Numbered from the stretch's first letter, positions 7,989-18,250 are shown. The stretch is 64,000 nucleotides of DNA from Halomonas gemina (GCF_023554995.1 NZ_JAMJPK010000001.1:62001-126000), one strand, 5' to 3'. Made by a program: numbers and translations. The notes: generated from the sequence alone by a model not told the origin.

Positions 7989-9023
7989 ATGAAGCTCTTC
8001 TATCATCCCGACCAGGAACGTCATGCGCCGCCGACCTTCCTGCTGCGTGGCCGGCCGGTGGACTCCCCGGAAGGGCCGGTGCGGGCCGAGCTGCTGACCG
8101 CGGGGCTGGCGTCCCTGGGCCTCTCCATGACCGCGCCCACCGAGGTCGACAGTGCGCGGCTGAGAGACCGTCTGGGCAGGATCCATGCCCCGCGCTATCT
8201 CGACTTCCTGGAGACCATTCATGCCCGCTGGCGGGCGCTGCCGGATGCCGCGGAGATCGTGGCGCCCAATGTCCACCCCTGCGGGGGTGGGCACCACTAT
8301 CCCCGGCACCCGGTGGGGCTGGTGGGCTGGCACATGCACGACATGGCCTGTCCGATGACCGCCGATAGCTTCGCCGGCATCCTGGCCAGCGCCGCCAGCG
8401 CCGAGGCCGCCGCCGATGCGGTGCTGAGCGGCGAGCCTTCGGCCTATGCCCTGTGCCGACCGCCGGGCCACCATGCCGGCCCCGAGCGGGCCGGCGGATT
8501 CTGCTTCCTCAACAACTCGGCGCTGGCTGCCACGGTGCTGCGCGAGCGCCACGAGCGGGTGGCGATCCTCGACGTGGACCTCCACCACGGCAACGGCACC
8601 CAGGACATCTTCTATCAGCGCGGCGATGTCTGGACCGGTTCGCTGCATGCCGACCCCGCCGATTTCTATCCCTTCTTCTGGGGCGGGGCCGACGAGCACG
8701 GCGAAGGGGATGGCCAGGGCGCCAACGTCAACCTGCCGTTGCCCCTGGGCAGCGACGGCGCGACCTTCCTGGCCACCCTGGACCGCCTGATCGAGTGCCT
8801 GGACGCCTTCCGTCCGCAGGCGCTGGTGGTGGCCCTGGGGCTCGATGCCCACAAGGACGACCCGCTGGCCGGCCTGGCCCTGGAGACCGACGACTTCACC
8901 GAGATCGGGCGGCGCCTGGCCGCCATCGAGCTGCCCACGGTGCTGGTGCAGGAGGGGGGCTATCCCACCGAGCACCTGGGCGATAACCTGGCCGCCTTGC
9001 TGGGCGGCTATACCGCAGCCTGA
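7989..9023 (+). CDS. Histone-deacetylase-fold amidohydrolase, acetylpolyamine amidohydrolase-like
   Basis: 344 residues, the size of bacterial acetylpolyamine amidohydrolases. The zinc hydrolase site is intact: RPPGHHAG with the catalytic His161-His162 pair, LDVDLHHGNG with zinc ligands Asp197 and His199, LGLDAHKDDP with zinc ligand Asp286, and the transition-state Tyr in EGGYP. It should remove an acetyl group from an N-acetylated amine in the cytoplasm. Its place directly after the TRAP permease suggests that the imported compound is the substrate. A second, more distant member of the same fold lies at 10346. Whether the substrate is an acetylpolyamine or an acetylated diamino acid cannot be decided from sequence. 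Confidence 0.9.
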   Translation: MKLFYHPDQERHAPPTFLLRGRPVDSPEGPVRAELLTAGLASLGLSMTAPTEVDSARLRDRLGRIHAPRYLDFLETIHARWRALPDAAEIVAPNVHPCGGGHHYPRHPVGLVGWHMHDMACPMTADSFAGILASAASAEAAADAVLSGEPSAYALCRPPGHHAGPERAGGFCFLNNSALAATVLRERHERVAILDVDLHHGNGTQDIFYQRGDVWTGSLHADPADFYPFFWGGADEHGEGDGQGANVNLPLPLGSDGATFLATLDRLIECLDAFRPQALVVALGLDAHKDDPLAGLALETDDFTEIGRRLAAIELPTVLVQEGGYPTEHLGDNLAALLGGYTAA

Positions 9024-9049
9024 CTGCCATCCCGACGAGAGACCTTGCC

Positions 9050-9406
9050 ATGACCGTCACCCATCACGACAGCAATGCCCGCATGAGCCAGATCACCGTG
9101 CACAACGGCACCGCCTACCTGGCCGGCCAGGTGCCGTCCGACCCCTCCGCCGACATGCGCGGCCAGACCGAGCAGGTGCTGGCGCGCATCGATGACCTGC
9201 TGGCCAAGGCCGGCACATCCAAGCAGCACCTGGTTGCCGCCCAGATCTGGGTCACCAGCATGGCCGAGTTCGACCAGATGAATGCCGCCTGGGATGGCTG
9301 GGTGGTACCGGGTCGCCCGCCGGTGCGCGCCGCCGTCGAGGCCAAGCTCGCCAAGCCCGAGTGGAAGGTGGAGATCATGGTCACCGCGGCACTGCCGGAG
9401 GCCTGA
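9050..9406 (+). CDS. RidA (YjgF/YER057c/UK114) family protein
   Basis: 118 residues, small and soluble, probably trimeric as the family is. RidA proteins hydrolyse reactive enamines and imines such as 2-aminoacrylate. Conserved features are an N-terminal NGTAYLAGQVP stretch and the C-terminal RPPVRAAVEAKL with the family Arg, followed by VEIMVTAAL. It sits between a deacetylase and an ornithine-cyclodeaminase-family gene, whose chemistry runs through imines. A role in clearing or hydrolysing an imine of this pathway is therefore reasonable (inference). Confidence 0.88.
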   Translation: MTVTHHDSNARMSQITVHNGTAYLAGQVPSDPSADMRGQTEQVLARIDDLLAKAGTSKQHLVAAQIWVTSMAEFDQMNAAWDGWVVPGRPPVRAAVEAKLAKPEWKVEIMVTAALPEA

Positions 9407-9407
9407 G

Positions 9408-10349
9408 ATGCGCATCATCACTGCCGAGGAGGTGTCGGCCTCGCTGGCCTGGCCGGCGCTGGTCGAGCGGCTGGCCACCACCTTCCGCGAGGGCGTGGAG
9501 TCGCCGCCTCGACACCACCACGCCATGCATCGCCCCGATGGCGAGGCCACCATGCTGCTGATGCCGGCCTGGGAGCGGGCCGGCTACATCGGCGTGAAGA
9601 TGGTCAACGTCTTCCCGCAGAACGCCGACCACGGGCTGCCGGCCATCGCCGGCGTCTACCTGCTCAGCGAGGGTGCCCACGGGCGCCCGCTGGCCTGCAT
9701 CGACGGCAGCGAGCTGACCCGGCGGCGCACCGCGGCGGCCTCGGCCCTGGCGGCCCGGGAACTGGCCCGGGACGATGCCTCGACCCTGCTGGTGGTGGGT
9801 ACCGGCAAGCTGGCCCCCATGGTGATCGAGGCGCATGCCGCCGTGCGGCCCATCACTCGGGTGCGGGTCTGGGGGCGCAACCCCGCCAAGGCCGAGCAAT
9901 TGGCGGCCGACTATGCCGACCGCTTCGATAGCGCCGCGGTCTCCGACCTCGAGGCGGCGACCCGCGAGGCGGATATCGTCAGCTGTGTGACGCTCTCTAC
10001 CGAGCCGCTGATCCGTGGCGACTGGCTCGCCCCCGGCACCCATCTCGACCTGATCGGGGCCTTCCGGCCGACCATGCGCGAGACCGATGCCGAGTGCCTG
10101 GCCCGCAGCGAGGTGTTCGTCGACACCTATGCCGGGGCCCGGGGCGAGGCGGGCGACATCCTGCAGGCCATCGACGAGGGAGGCTTCGCCTTCGACGCCA
10201 TTCGCGGCGAACTCGCCGAGCTGCTGCGCGGCGAGCGCCCGGGGCGTTCCTCGGGTGACGCCATCACGCTGTTCAAGTCGGTGGGGGCCTCGCTGGAGGA
10301 CCTGGCCGCGGCCATCGAGGTCTGGGAACGGCAGGAGGGCCACCAATGA
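9408..10349 (+). CDS. Ornithine cyclodeaminase / mu-crystallin family enzyme
   Basis: 313 residues. The family contains ornithine cyclodeaminase, alanine dehydrogenase and cyclic ketimine reductases (pyrroline- or piperideine-carboxylate reductase). The N-terminal substrate domain has PPRHHHAM and the GVKMVNVFPQN stretch with the substrate-binding Lys. A Rossmann fold starts near residue 120 with LLVVGTGKLAPM, close to GxGxxA but with Lys-Leu at the end. THLDLIGAFRPTMRE is the family GA..P..RE motif. It follows RidA by one base and overlaps the next gene by 4. A ketimine reductase or cyclodeaminase acting after deacetylation is the likely role; exact reaction unknown. Confidence 0.88.
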   Translation: MRIITAEEVSASLAWPALVERLATTFREGVESPPRHHHAMHRPDGEATMLLMPAWERAGYIGVKMVNVFPQNADHGLPAIAGVYLLSEGAHGRPLACIDGSELTRRRTAAASALAARELARDDASTLLVVGTGKLAPMVIEAHAAVRPITRVRVWGRNPAKAEQLAADYADRFDSAAVSDLEAATREADIVSCVTLSTEPLIRGDWLAPGTHLDLIGAFRPTMRETDAECLARSEVFVDTYAGARGEAGDILQAIDEGGFAFDAIRGELAELLRGERPGRSSGDAITLFKSVGASLEDLAAAIEVWERQEGHQ

Positions 10350-11491
10350 CGCCGGCTGGCAGCTCAGCCTCGGCCGGCGGAACGCCGGCCGTGGGTTTCT
10401 TCTGGCACGAGCGCTGCTTCTGGCATGACCCGGGGGCCATCGGGGTCTTCTCGGCCCCCGGCGAGTTCCTGCAGCCGCAACCGGCCTCGGAGAGCCCGGA
10501 GAGCAAGCGGCGGCTGAAGAACCTGCTGGAGGTCTCCGGGCTGATCGACGCGCTGGCGGTTCGCAAGCCGCCCCCGGCTCGCCGCGAGGATCTCGAGCGC
10601 TTCCATACGCCCCGCTACCTGGAGGCGCTGGAAGCCGGCGACCGGGGCCGCGGCGGTGACGGCGGCGATTGCGCCCCCTTTACGCCGGGCAGCCTGGCCG
10701 CCGCATGCCAGTCGGCGGGGCTGGCCATCGCCGCGGTTCAGGCCGTGGCCAGCGGCGAGCTGGCGCGTGCCTACGCCCTCTGCCGCCCTCCCGGGCACCA
10801 CGCCGAGGCCGATCGCGGCCGGGGCTTCTGCCTGCTGGGCAACATCCCGGTGGCCGTGATGCGGGCGCGTGCCTTGGGCCAGGTAGGGCGCGTGGCGATC
10901 CTCGACTGGGACGTGCACCACGGCAACGGCCAGCAGGCGGCCTTCTACTCGGACCCCGAGGTGTTCACGGTCTCGATCCACCAGGCGGGCAACTACCCGC
11001 TGGACACCGGCACCTTCGAGGAGCAGGGGGAAGGAGCAGGCGAGGGCGCCTGCCTCAACCTGCCGCTGCCGCCTGGCTGCGGCCTCGGGGCCTACGACCA
11101 CGCCATGACCGAGCTGGTGCTGCCGGCGATCGAGGCCTTCGCGCCCGAGCTGATCGTGGTGGCCTGCGGCTATGACGCCTGCGCCAAGGACCCACTGGGC
11201 AAGATGCTGCTCAACAGCGCGGCCTTCGCGCGCATGACCCGCCAGCTCCGCGAGCTGGCCGAGCGACGCTGCCAAGGGCGGCTGGTGATGGTCCACGAGG
11301 GCGGCTATTCGGAAGGCTATGTCCCGCTGTGCGGCCACGCGGTCGTCCAGGCCCTTGCCGACAGCGACATCACGGTGCCCGACCCCCAGGACGAGGAGAT
11401 CGCCGCCTGGCCCTACCAGGCCCTGCAGCCCCACCAGCGCGAGCTGATCGACGGCTGGCGCGCGGCCTGGTCCGCTGCCGGCCGGCTGTGA
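10346..11491 (+). CDS. Second histone-deacetylase-fold amidohydrolase (class II-like)
   Basis: 381 residues. Active-site elements are complete: RPPGHHAE with His151-His152, LDWDVHHGNG with zinc ligands Asp189 and His191, GYDACAKDPLG with Asp277, and EGGYSEGY with the catalytic Tyr. The N-terminus (FFWHERCFWHDPG) is typical of class II bacterial deacetylase-like amidohydrolases. It differs strongly from the 7989 enzyme, so the two are not a recent duplication and may act on different N-acyl groups or positions. The start overlaps the upstream stop (ATGA), which supports one operon. Confidence 0.9.
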   Translation: MTPAGSSASAGGTPAVGFFWHERCFWHDPGAIGVFSAPGEFLQPQPASESPESKRRLKNLLEVSGLIDALAVRKPPPARREDLERFHTPRYLEALEAGDRGRGGDGGDCAPFTPGSLAAACQSAGLAIAAVQAVASGELARAYALCRPPGHHAEADRGRGFCLLGNIPVAVMRARALGQVGRVAILDWDVHHGNGQQAAFYSDPEVFTVSIHQAGNYPLDTGTFEEQGEGAGEGACLNLPLPPGCGLGAYDHAMTELVLPAIEAFAPELIVVACGYDACAKDPLGKMLLNSAAFARMTRQLRELAERRCQGRLVMVHEGGYSEGYVPLCGHAVVQALADSDITVPDPQDEEIAAWPYQALQPHQRELIDGWRAAWSAAGRL

Positions 11492-11537
11492 CCCCGTTTC
11501 CGATGACCGACCCTCTTCACGACAGGAACGCCTGCCC

Positions 11538-12506
11538 ATGACACCGCTCTTTGACCGCGACGGCTGGATATGGCATGACGGCGAGTGGCTGCCGTGGCGC
11601 GATGCCCGCACCCATATGCTGACTCATAGCCTGCACTACGGCATGGGCTGCTTCGAGGGCGTGCGCGCCTATGAGGGCCCGCGGGGCACTCACCTGTTCC
11701 GGGTGGCGGAGCATACCCGCCGGCTGCTGGATAGCGCCCATGCCCTCGATATACCGTTATCCTTCGTCGCCGACGAGCTGATCCAGGCCCAGCGCCAGTG
11801 CCTGGCACGCAATGACCTGACCAACGCCTATCTCAAACCCACGGTCTACCTCGGTGCCGAGGGCCTGGGACTGCGGGCGAAGGGGCTGACCACCCACCTG
11901 ATGATTCCCGCCTGGGACCTGGGTGACTACATCTCCCCCGAGGCGGCCGCGATCGGCCTGCGCGCGCTGACCTCCTCCTGGGCGCGCCACCACGTCAACA
12001 TCAGCCTTTGCCGGGCCAAGACCAACGGCCACTACGTCAACTCGATGCTGGCGCTCAACACCGCCGTCAAGGCGGGCTTCGACGAGACGATCATGCTCGA
12101 CCCGGAAGGCTATGTCGCCGAGGCCTCGGCGGCCAACGTCTTCCTGCTGCGCGACGGCGTGCTGCATACCCCGGAGGTGACCTCCTGCCTGCAGGGCATC
12201 ACCCGTGACAGCGTGATCCGCCTGGCCCGGGAGGTGCTGGGGATCGAGGTGCGCGAGCGGCGCATCACCCGCGACGAGCTCTATATCGCCGACGAGGCCT
12301 TCGTCACCGGGACCGCGGCCGAGCTGCTGCCGCTGCGCGAGCTCGATGGCCGGCACATCGGCGCCCGGGCCGGGGCGCCGCCGCCGGACAAACCCATCGC
12401 CGAGGCGTCGCTGACCGCCCGGCTGCAGCGGCTCTACCACCGGGTCACCCGGGGCGATCTCGGCGATGACCTGCAGGGCTTCGCCGGCTGGCTGACCGAG
12501 GCCTGA
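11538..12506 (+). CDS. ilvE: Branched-chain-type aminotransferase (class IV PLP enzyme)
   Basis: 322 residues. IlvE-like PLP fold type IV: MGCFEGVRAYEG (residues 36-47), active-site Lys161 within SLCRAKTNGHYVNSMLA, and the C-terminal TGTAAELLPLRELDGR. Family enzymes interconvert Leu/Ile/Val and their 2-oxo acids with glutamate. It lies 46 bases after the second deacetylase, so it may belong to the catabolic operon and aminate or deaminate the released amine, or be the housekeeping enzyme. A paralogue elsewhere in the genome would support the first view. Confidence 0.85.
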   Translation: MTPLFDRDGWIWHDGEWLPWRDARTHMLTHSLHYGMGCFEGVRAYEGPRGTHLFRVAEHTRRLLDSAHALDIPLSFVADELIQAQRQCLARNDLTNAYLKPTVYLGAEGLGLRAKGLTTHLMIPAWDLGDYISPEAAAIGLRALTSSWARHHVNISLCRAKTNGHYVNSMLALNTAVKAGFDETIMLDPEGYVAEASAANVFLLRDGVLHTPEVTSCLQGITRDSVIRLAREVLGIEVRERRITRDELYIADEAFVTGTAAELLPLRELDGRHIGARAGAPPPDKPIAEASLTARLQRLYHRVTRGDLGDDLQGFAGWLTEA

Positions 12507-12523
12507 GCCGCCGGCCACCCAGG

Positions 12524-12552
12524 TTGACATCCGGCCCTGCCGGTCGTGGTAG
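12524..12552 (+). promoter_or_regulatory. Possible promoter for the DUF4105 gene
   Basis: A perfect TTGACA at 12524-12529 stands 17 bases before the weak hexamer TGGTAG (12547-12552), ahead of the ATG at 12588. The -10 is poor, so this is a suggestion only. Confidence 0.3.
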
Positions 12553-12587
12553 CCTCGCGCTATCACGCTCGCAAGGACGACGATGAC

Positions 12588-13607
12588 ATGGCCCTGCTGG
12601 ATGGCATCCTGCGCCTGGCGCTGCTGCTCGCCACCCTCTGGGGGGCGCTGGCCCTTGGCCATCGCCTGGCGTTTCCGCGGCCCGGGCGGTGGCTGGTGGT
12701 GGGGCTCTGGCTGCTGGCGGGTGGCGTCTGGCTGTGGCTGGCCGGGCAGGGCGCGCGGCTGGGGCCGCTGGCCGCCATGGTGGTGCAGATGACCGCGCTG
12801 CTGGCCTGGTGGCGACGCCTGACGCCGGCGAAGGACCTGGCGTGGGCCGAGGACGTCGCCCACCTGGCGACGGGCGACGTCGAGGGACACCGGCTGACCC
12901 TGCACCGGATGCGCCACTTCGACTGGCAGACCCCGAACGATGCCCGCGGAGGCTGGGAGCGGCGGGTCTTTGATCTGCGTCGGCTGGACTCTGTCGACCT
13001 GTTCGTCTCGAGCTGGGGCCGGCCGGGGATCGCCCATGTGCTCGTCTCCTTCGGCTTTTCCGGCGAGGTGCCGGGCGAGGACGACTTCGTGGCCTTCTCG
13101 GTGGAGGTGCGGCGTGAGCGCCACGAGCGCTTCTCGGAGATCGGCGGCTTCTTCAAGCAGTACGAGCTGGCGATCATCGCCGCCGACGAGCGCGACGCCG
13201 TGCGCCTGCGCAGCAACGTGCGTGGCGAGCGGGTCACCCTCTACCATGTCACCCTCCCGCCCGACGCCCGTCGTGACCTGCTGCTGGCCCTGGTGGCGGC
13301 TGCCAACGACCTGGAGCGCGAGCCGCGCTTTTACCACACCATCACCGCCAACTGCACCACCCTGGTGTTCGCCATGATGCGCCGGATCATCGAAGGGCTG
13401 CCGCTGGACCATCGCCTGCTGCTCAGCGGCCTGCTGCCGGGCTACATCCATGACCATGGCGGCCTGGTTTCCGGCTACTCCCTGCACGAGCTGCGCCGGC
13501 GGGGGAATATCACCGAGCGTGCCCGGCAGGCCCATGAGGCCCAAGACTTTTCCCGCCGCATACGCGAGGGCGTTCCCGGCTGGGAGCCTGCGGAGCGTCG
13601 CCCATGA
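12588..13607 (+). CDS. Membrane-anchored DUF4105 (Lnb N-terminal-like) protein
   Basis: 339 residues from ATG 12588; an upstream GTG at 12546 would add 14 residues but overlaps the possible promoter. Two membrane helices occupy residues 1-70. The rest matches the DUF4105 domain, with conserved NCTTLVFAMMRR (a Cys in a papain-like NlpC/P60-type context) and HFDWQTPNDARG. DUF4105 proteins are predicted envelope thiol hydrolases with unknown substrate. It stands alone after the catabolic operon. Confidence 0.8.
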   Translation: MALLDGILRLALLLATLWGALALGHRLAFPRPGRWLVVGLWLLAGGVWLWLAGQGARLGPLAAMVVQMTALLAWWRRLTPAKDLAWAEDVAHLATGDVEGHRLTLHRMRHFDWQTPNDARGGWERRVFDLRRLDSVDLFVSSWGRPGIAHVLVSFGFSGEVPGEDDFVAFSVEVRRERHERFSEIGGFFKQYELAIIAADERDAVRLRSNVRGERVTLYHVTLPPDARRDLLLALVAAANDLEREPRFYHTITANCTTLVFAMMRRIIEGLPLDHRLLLSGLLPGYIHDHGGLVSGYSLHELRRRGNITERARQAHEAQDFSRRIREGVPGWEPAERRP

Positions 13608-13635
13608 AAAACGCCACGACGCGTGCGTCGTGGCG
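13607..13635 (-). terminator. Hairpin with U-run on the minus strand, no gene assigned to it
   Basis: CGCCACGACGC and GCGTCGTGGCG (13612-13622, 13625-13635) form an 11-base-pair palindrome. Five A residues (13607-13611) on its left give a U-run only for leftward transcription. No leftward coding gene is visible between here and 13895. It may still act at the end of the DUF4105 gene. The remaining gap to 13838 shows nothing else I can name. Confidence 0.45.
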
Positions 13636-13838
13636 GCATCTCGCTCCTCCCTGGGCATCCTCCCGATGCCGTTCTCCCTGAGCGGCGTCCAGCCCCCTCG
13701 CGTCCCTGGCGACATGTCCGGCAGTGTCCCTTGCCCGTCCCCGATGTTATCGCCGATCCCCGTGACAGCGACGTGATGGCCGGATGACGGTGGCATGACA
13801 TCCGGAGGCGAGCCGTGCCGGCAGGCAGGGCCTGCTTC

Positions 13839-13847
13839 TGGTAGAAT
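13839..13847 (+). promoter_or_regulatory. Extended -10 promoter for the antiporter gene
   Basis: TGGTAGAAT matches the extended -10 form TGnTATAAT, with no recognisable -35. It lies 48 bases before the ATG at 13895. Confidence 0.5.
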
Positions 13848-13894
13848 CCCGCGCCGTTTCGTCTCACTCCAACTCCTTTTTCGGGAAGACTGTC

Positions 13895-15244
13895 ATGAAT
13901 GCAGTAATCATTGCGGTGCTGGTGATGGTGGGCCTGTCGCTGGCACGGGTCTCGGTGGTCTTTGCGCTGGTGGTCGGTGCGCTGGTCGGGGGGCTGGTCG
14001 GCGGGCTCTCCATCGAGGCCACCCTGGCGGCCTTCAATGACGGCGTGGGCGGCGGCGCCAAGGTGGCGCTGGCCTATGCGACCCTCGGGGCCTTCGCGGT
14101 GGCGATCTCGCGCTCCGGGCTGCCGGACCTGCTGGCGCACCGGCTGATCCGGCTGCTCGGCCAGGAGGCCTCGGCGAGTCGCCAGGCCACCGTGAAGTAC
14201 CTGCTGCTCGGTGCGGTGCTGTTGGTGTCGATCTCCTCCCAGAACCTGATTCCGGTGCACATCGCCTTCATCCCGATCCTCATCCCGCCGCTGCTCAAGG
14301 TGATGAACCAGCTGCGCCTGGATCGCCGGGCCGTGGCCTGTGCCCTGACCTTCGGCCTGACCGCGCCCTACATGCTGCTGCCGGTGGGATTCGGGGCGAT
14401 ATTTCTCAATGACATCCTGCTGGCCAACATCAACCAGGCCGGCGAAGCCCTGGGGCTGGAGATCAGCCGTGGCATGGTGCCCCTGGCCATGGGCGTGCCG
14501 GTGGCCGGCATGGCCGTGGGCCTGGTGGTGGCGCTCTTCGCGAGCTATCGCAAGCCGCGCGATTACGAAGCGCTGGACGTGGCCACCAGCAACGTGCCGC
14601 ACCACCATCCCGAGGTGCATGAGCCGCATGCCCTGGGGCTGGTGATGTCGCTGGTGGCCATCGTCGCCGCGCTGGGCATCCAGCTCTATACCGGCTCCAT
14701 GGTGCTGGGTGGCCTGGTGGGCTTCGCGCTGCTGTCGCTGGGCGGCATCTTCAAGTGGCGGGAGGCCGACGACCTCTTCACCAGCGGCATGCGCATGATG
14801 GCGCTGATCGGCTTCATCATGATCTCCGCCTCAGGCTTCGCCGCGGTGATGACCGCCACGGGGCAGATCGAGACCCTGGTGGCTTCCAGCGTCGAGGTGA
14901 TCGGCGACAACCGCGGCCTGGCGGCATTGCTGATGCTGCTGGTGGGGCTGTTCATCACGCTGGGCATCGGGTCGTCGTTCTCCACCATCCCGATCATCGC
15001 GGCGATCTTCGTGCCCCTGGCGGTGCAGTTCGGGTTCTCGCCGCTGGCCACGGTTGCGCTGGTGGGAACCGCCGCGGCGCTGGGCGACGCCGGCTCGCCG
15101 GCCTCGGACTCCACCCTGGGGCCGACCTCGGGGCTCAACGTCGACCGCCAGCATGACCATATCTGGGACAGCGTGGTGCCGACCTTCCTGCACTACAACA
15201 TCCCACTGATCGCCTTCGGCTGGCTGGCCGCCATGACCCTGTAG
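13895..15244 (+). CDS. Na+/H+ antiporter family protein (NhaC/YuiF-type membrane transporter)
   Basis: 449-residue polytopic membrane protein with roughly ten to twelve helices. It has the symmetric arrangement of the ion-transporter superfamily: two halves with polar breaks such as [11 protein letters not shown] and [19 protein letters not shown] near residues 395-413. These are the residues conserved in the Na+/H+ antiporter family that includes Bacillus YuiF. Some family members move amino acids instead, so ion versus amino acid transport is open. It has its own promoter-like element and ends at a hairpin shared with the convergent trmJ. Confidence 0.82.
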   Translation: MNAVIIAVLVMVGLSLARVSVVFALVVGALVGGLVGGLSIEATLAAFNDGVGGGAKVALAYATLGAFAVAISRSGLPDLLAHRLIRLLGQEASASRQATVKYLLLGAVLLVSISSQNLIPVHIAFIPILIPPLLKVMNQLRLDRRAVACALTFGLTAPYMLLPVGFGAIFLNDILLANINQAGEALGLEISRGMVPLAMGVPVAGMAVGLVVALFASYRKPRDYEALDVATSNVPHHHPEVHEPHALGLVMSLVAIVAALGIQLYTGSMVLGGLVGFALLSLGGIFKWREADDLFTSGMRMMALIGFIMISASGFAAVMTATGQIETLVASSVEVIGDNRGLAALLMLLVGLFITLGIGSSFSTIPIIAAIFVPLAVQFGFSPLATVALVGTAAALGDAGSPASDSTLGPTSGLNVDRQHDHIWDSVVPTFLHYNIPLIAFGWLAAMTL

Positions 15245-15265
15245 GCAGCTGACTAGCAACCACCG

Positions 15266-15287
15266 ACGGCGGCCTCCGGGCCGCCGT
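15266..15287. terminator. Hairpin between convergent antiporter and trmJ genes
   Basis: ACGGCGGCC (15266-15274) and GGCCGCCGT (15279-15287) form a perfect 9-base-pair stem with loop TCCG between two convergent stop codons. Short T-rich sequence follows on the right, so it may terminate in both directions. Confidence 0.6.
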
Positions 15288-15291
15288 GTTG

Positions 15292-16029
15292 CTATTTCTC
15301 TTCGGGCAGATGGCTCTCCAGGGAGGCCAGCAGGCCGCGCAGCAGCGAGAGTTCGCGGCGTGAGGGCTGGGCCCGGGCGAACAGGGCCTCGAGTTGGTCC
15401 TCGGTGCGGGCGTGGGGCTGGGTGATGAAGCCGCTGCGCTGCATCACCCGGCTCAGGTGGTCGTGGAAGTGGCCGAGTTGCTCGCGCGTCGGCTGGCGCT
15501 CCTGCGACGGCCGAGGTGGGCGGTAGCCGCTGCCAGGGCGGCGCCGCCAGGCGGTGAAGAGCTCGTGGGCCAGGACCTGCACCGCCTGGGAGAGGTTGAG
15601 GATGCCGTAGTCGGGATTGGCGGGAATGCTCACCTGGTGGCTGCAGCAGCGGATCTCGTCGTTGGTCAGGCCGAAGCGCTCGCGGCCGAAGACCAGCGCC
15701 ACCGGGTCGTGGGCGGCATGTTCCACCAGGTCCCGGGCCATCTCGTCGGGCTCGTCGAAGTGGGGCAGCGGAAGGCTGCGCAGCCGCGCGCTGGCCCCGA
15801 CCACCTGCACGCAGTCGCTTACCGCCTCCGCTAGCGAGCCGACCACCCGCGCTGTATCCACCAGGTCCTCGGCGCCTGCTGCCAGTCGCGAGGCCTCGGG
15901 GTCGGGGAACTGCCGGGGCGTAACCAGCACCAGGTCGGTCAGGCCCATGGTCTTCATGGCCCGGGCCGAAGCGCCGATGTTGCCGGGGTGGTAGGTCTGG
16001 ACGAGGACGATGCGGATGTTCGATAGCAT
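15292..16029 (-). CDS. trmJ: tRNA (cytidine/uridine-32-2'-O)-methyltransferase TrmJ
   Basis: 245 residues, SPOUT methyltransferase that methylates the ribose of position 32 in several tRNAs. The SpoU signatures are present: NIRIVLVQTYHPGNIGASAR at the N-terminus (motif 1 with catalytic Arg), VALVFGRERFGLTNDEI (motif 2) and IPANPDYGILNLSQAVQVLAHE (motif 3, knot). The C-terminal helical extension is that of TrmJ. ATG 16029 is chosen because the frame upstream translates the 8-base tandem repeat and the homology starts at NIRIVLVQ. Monocistronic, on the opposite strand to its left neighbour. Confidence 0.93.
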   Translation of the reverse strand: MLSNIRIVLVQTYHPGNIGASARAMKTMGLTDLVLVTPRQFPDPEASRLAAGAEDLVDTARVVGSLAEAVSDCVQVVGASARLRSLPLPHFDEPDEMARDLVEHAAHDPVALVFGRERFGLTNDEIRCCSHQVSIPANPDYGILNLSQAVQVLAHELFTAWRRRPGSGYRPPRPSQERQPTREQLGHFHDHLSRVMQRSGFITQPHARTEDQLEALFARAQPSRRELSLLRGLLASLESHLPEEK

Positions 16030-16080
16030 GGGGCTAGGACAGGCCTGGTGGTGAGGTGGACAAGGAGGACATTTTACATT

Positions 16081-16120
16081 GCCAAGCCGCCAAGCCGCCA
16101 AGCCGCCAAGCCGCCAAGCC
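16081..16120. repeat. Tandem array of 8-base units CCGCCAAG upstream of trmJ
   Basis: Almost five perfect copies of CCGCCAAG follow each other, in the gap between the trmJ start and the groEL terminator. On the trmJ strand each unit reads CTTGGCGG. A TAAAAT sequence (16071-16076, minus strand) that could be the trmJ -10 element lies 4 bases downstream. Copy number may vary by slippage. Confidence 0.85.
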
Positions 16121-16167
16121 TTACTCTGGGTTCCTTGGCGCCTGTGGCTCGGTGCTTGGCGCTGACA

Positions 16168-16199
16168 ACAAAAAACCCCGCCGGCTTTCACCGGCGGGG
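16168..16199 (-). terminator. Rho-independent terminator of groESL
   Basis: On the minus strand CCCCGCCGG, a 6-base loop and CCGGCGGGG are followed by six U residues. It lies 50 bases after the groEL stop. Confidence 0.92.
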
Positions 16200-16249
16200 T
16201 CTGTCTCAGGCCTTGCTTGGAAGGGCAGGGCCTGGGGCAGGGGGCTGGC

Positions 16250-17923
<1,674 letters not shown>

Positions 17924-17956
17924 TCAGTATCGAGCAGTTGCGGGTCGTGTCCGGGG

Positions 17957-18250
17957 TCAGCCTTCGACCACGGCCAGGATGTCGGACTCGCTCATGATCA
18001 GCACTTCCTCGCCGTCGATCTTCTGCTTCTCGACGCCGAAGCCATCCTTGAAGATCACGGTGTCACCGACCTTGACGTCGAGCGGGCGGACGTCGCCGTT
18101 ATCGAGGATCCGGCCGTTACCGACGGCCAGGATCTCGCCACGCGTCGGCTTTTCCTGGGCATTTCCCGGAAGCACGATGCCGCCAGCGGTCTTCTGTTCT
18201 TCTTCAACGCGACGGATCACGACGCGATCGTGCAAGGGACGGATGTTCAT
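17957..18250 (-). CDS. groES: Co-chaperonin GroES (10 kDa)
   Basis: 97 residues, full length: [21 protein letters not shown] start, mobile loop around residues 17-32 ([16 protein letters not shown]), and the [15 protein letters not shown] segment of the beta barrel. It forms the heptameric lid for GroEL. Leader of about 145 bases to a heat-shock promoter; two hairpins lie in that leader. Operon order groES-groEL with fxsA upstream is the usual gammaproteobacterial one. Confidence 0.99.
   Translation of the reverse strand: MNIRPLHDRVVIRRVEEEQKTAGGIVLPGNAQEKPTRGEILAVGNGRILDNGDVRPLDVKVGDTVIFKDGFGVEKQKIDGEEVLIMSESDILAVVEG

Noticed and set aside
6522..8975. Long minus-strand reading frame (817 codons) across the TRAP permease and deacetylase genes
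   Set aside because: It mirrors three well-supported plus-strand genes, is full of His, Gln and Gly repeats typical of antisense frames in GC-rich DNA, and has no family match.
11757..13796. 679-codon minus-strand frame over the aminotransferase and DUF4105 genes
   Set aside because: Antisense to two recognised proteins; Gln/Gly/His-rich, no domain, no ribosome site of note.
16081..16120. Phase-variable spacing between -35 and -10 of trmJ caused by the octamer array
   Set aside because: Adding or removing identical units does not change the distance of the nearest TTGGCG copies to the -10, so a simple spacing switch is not supported; the repeat itself is kept as a finding.
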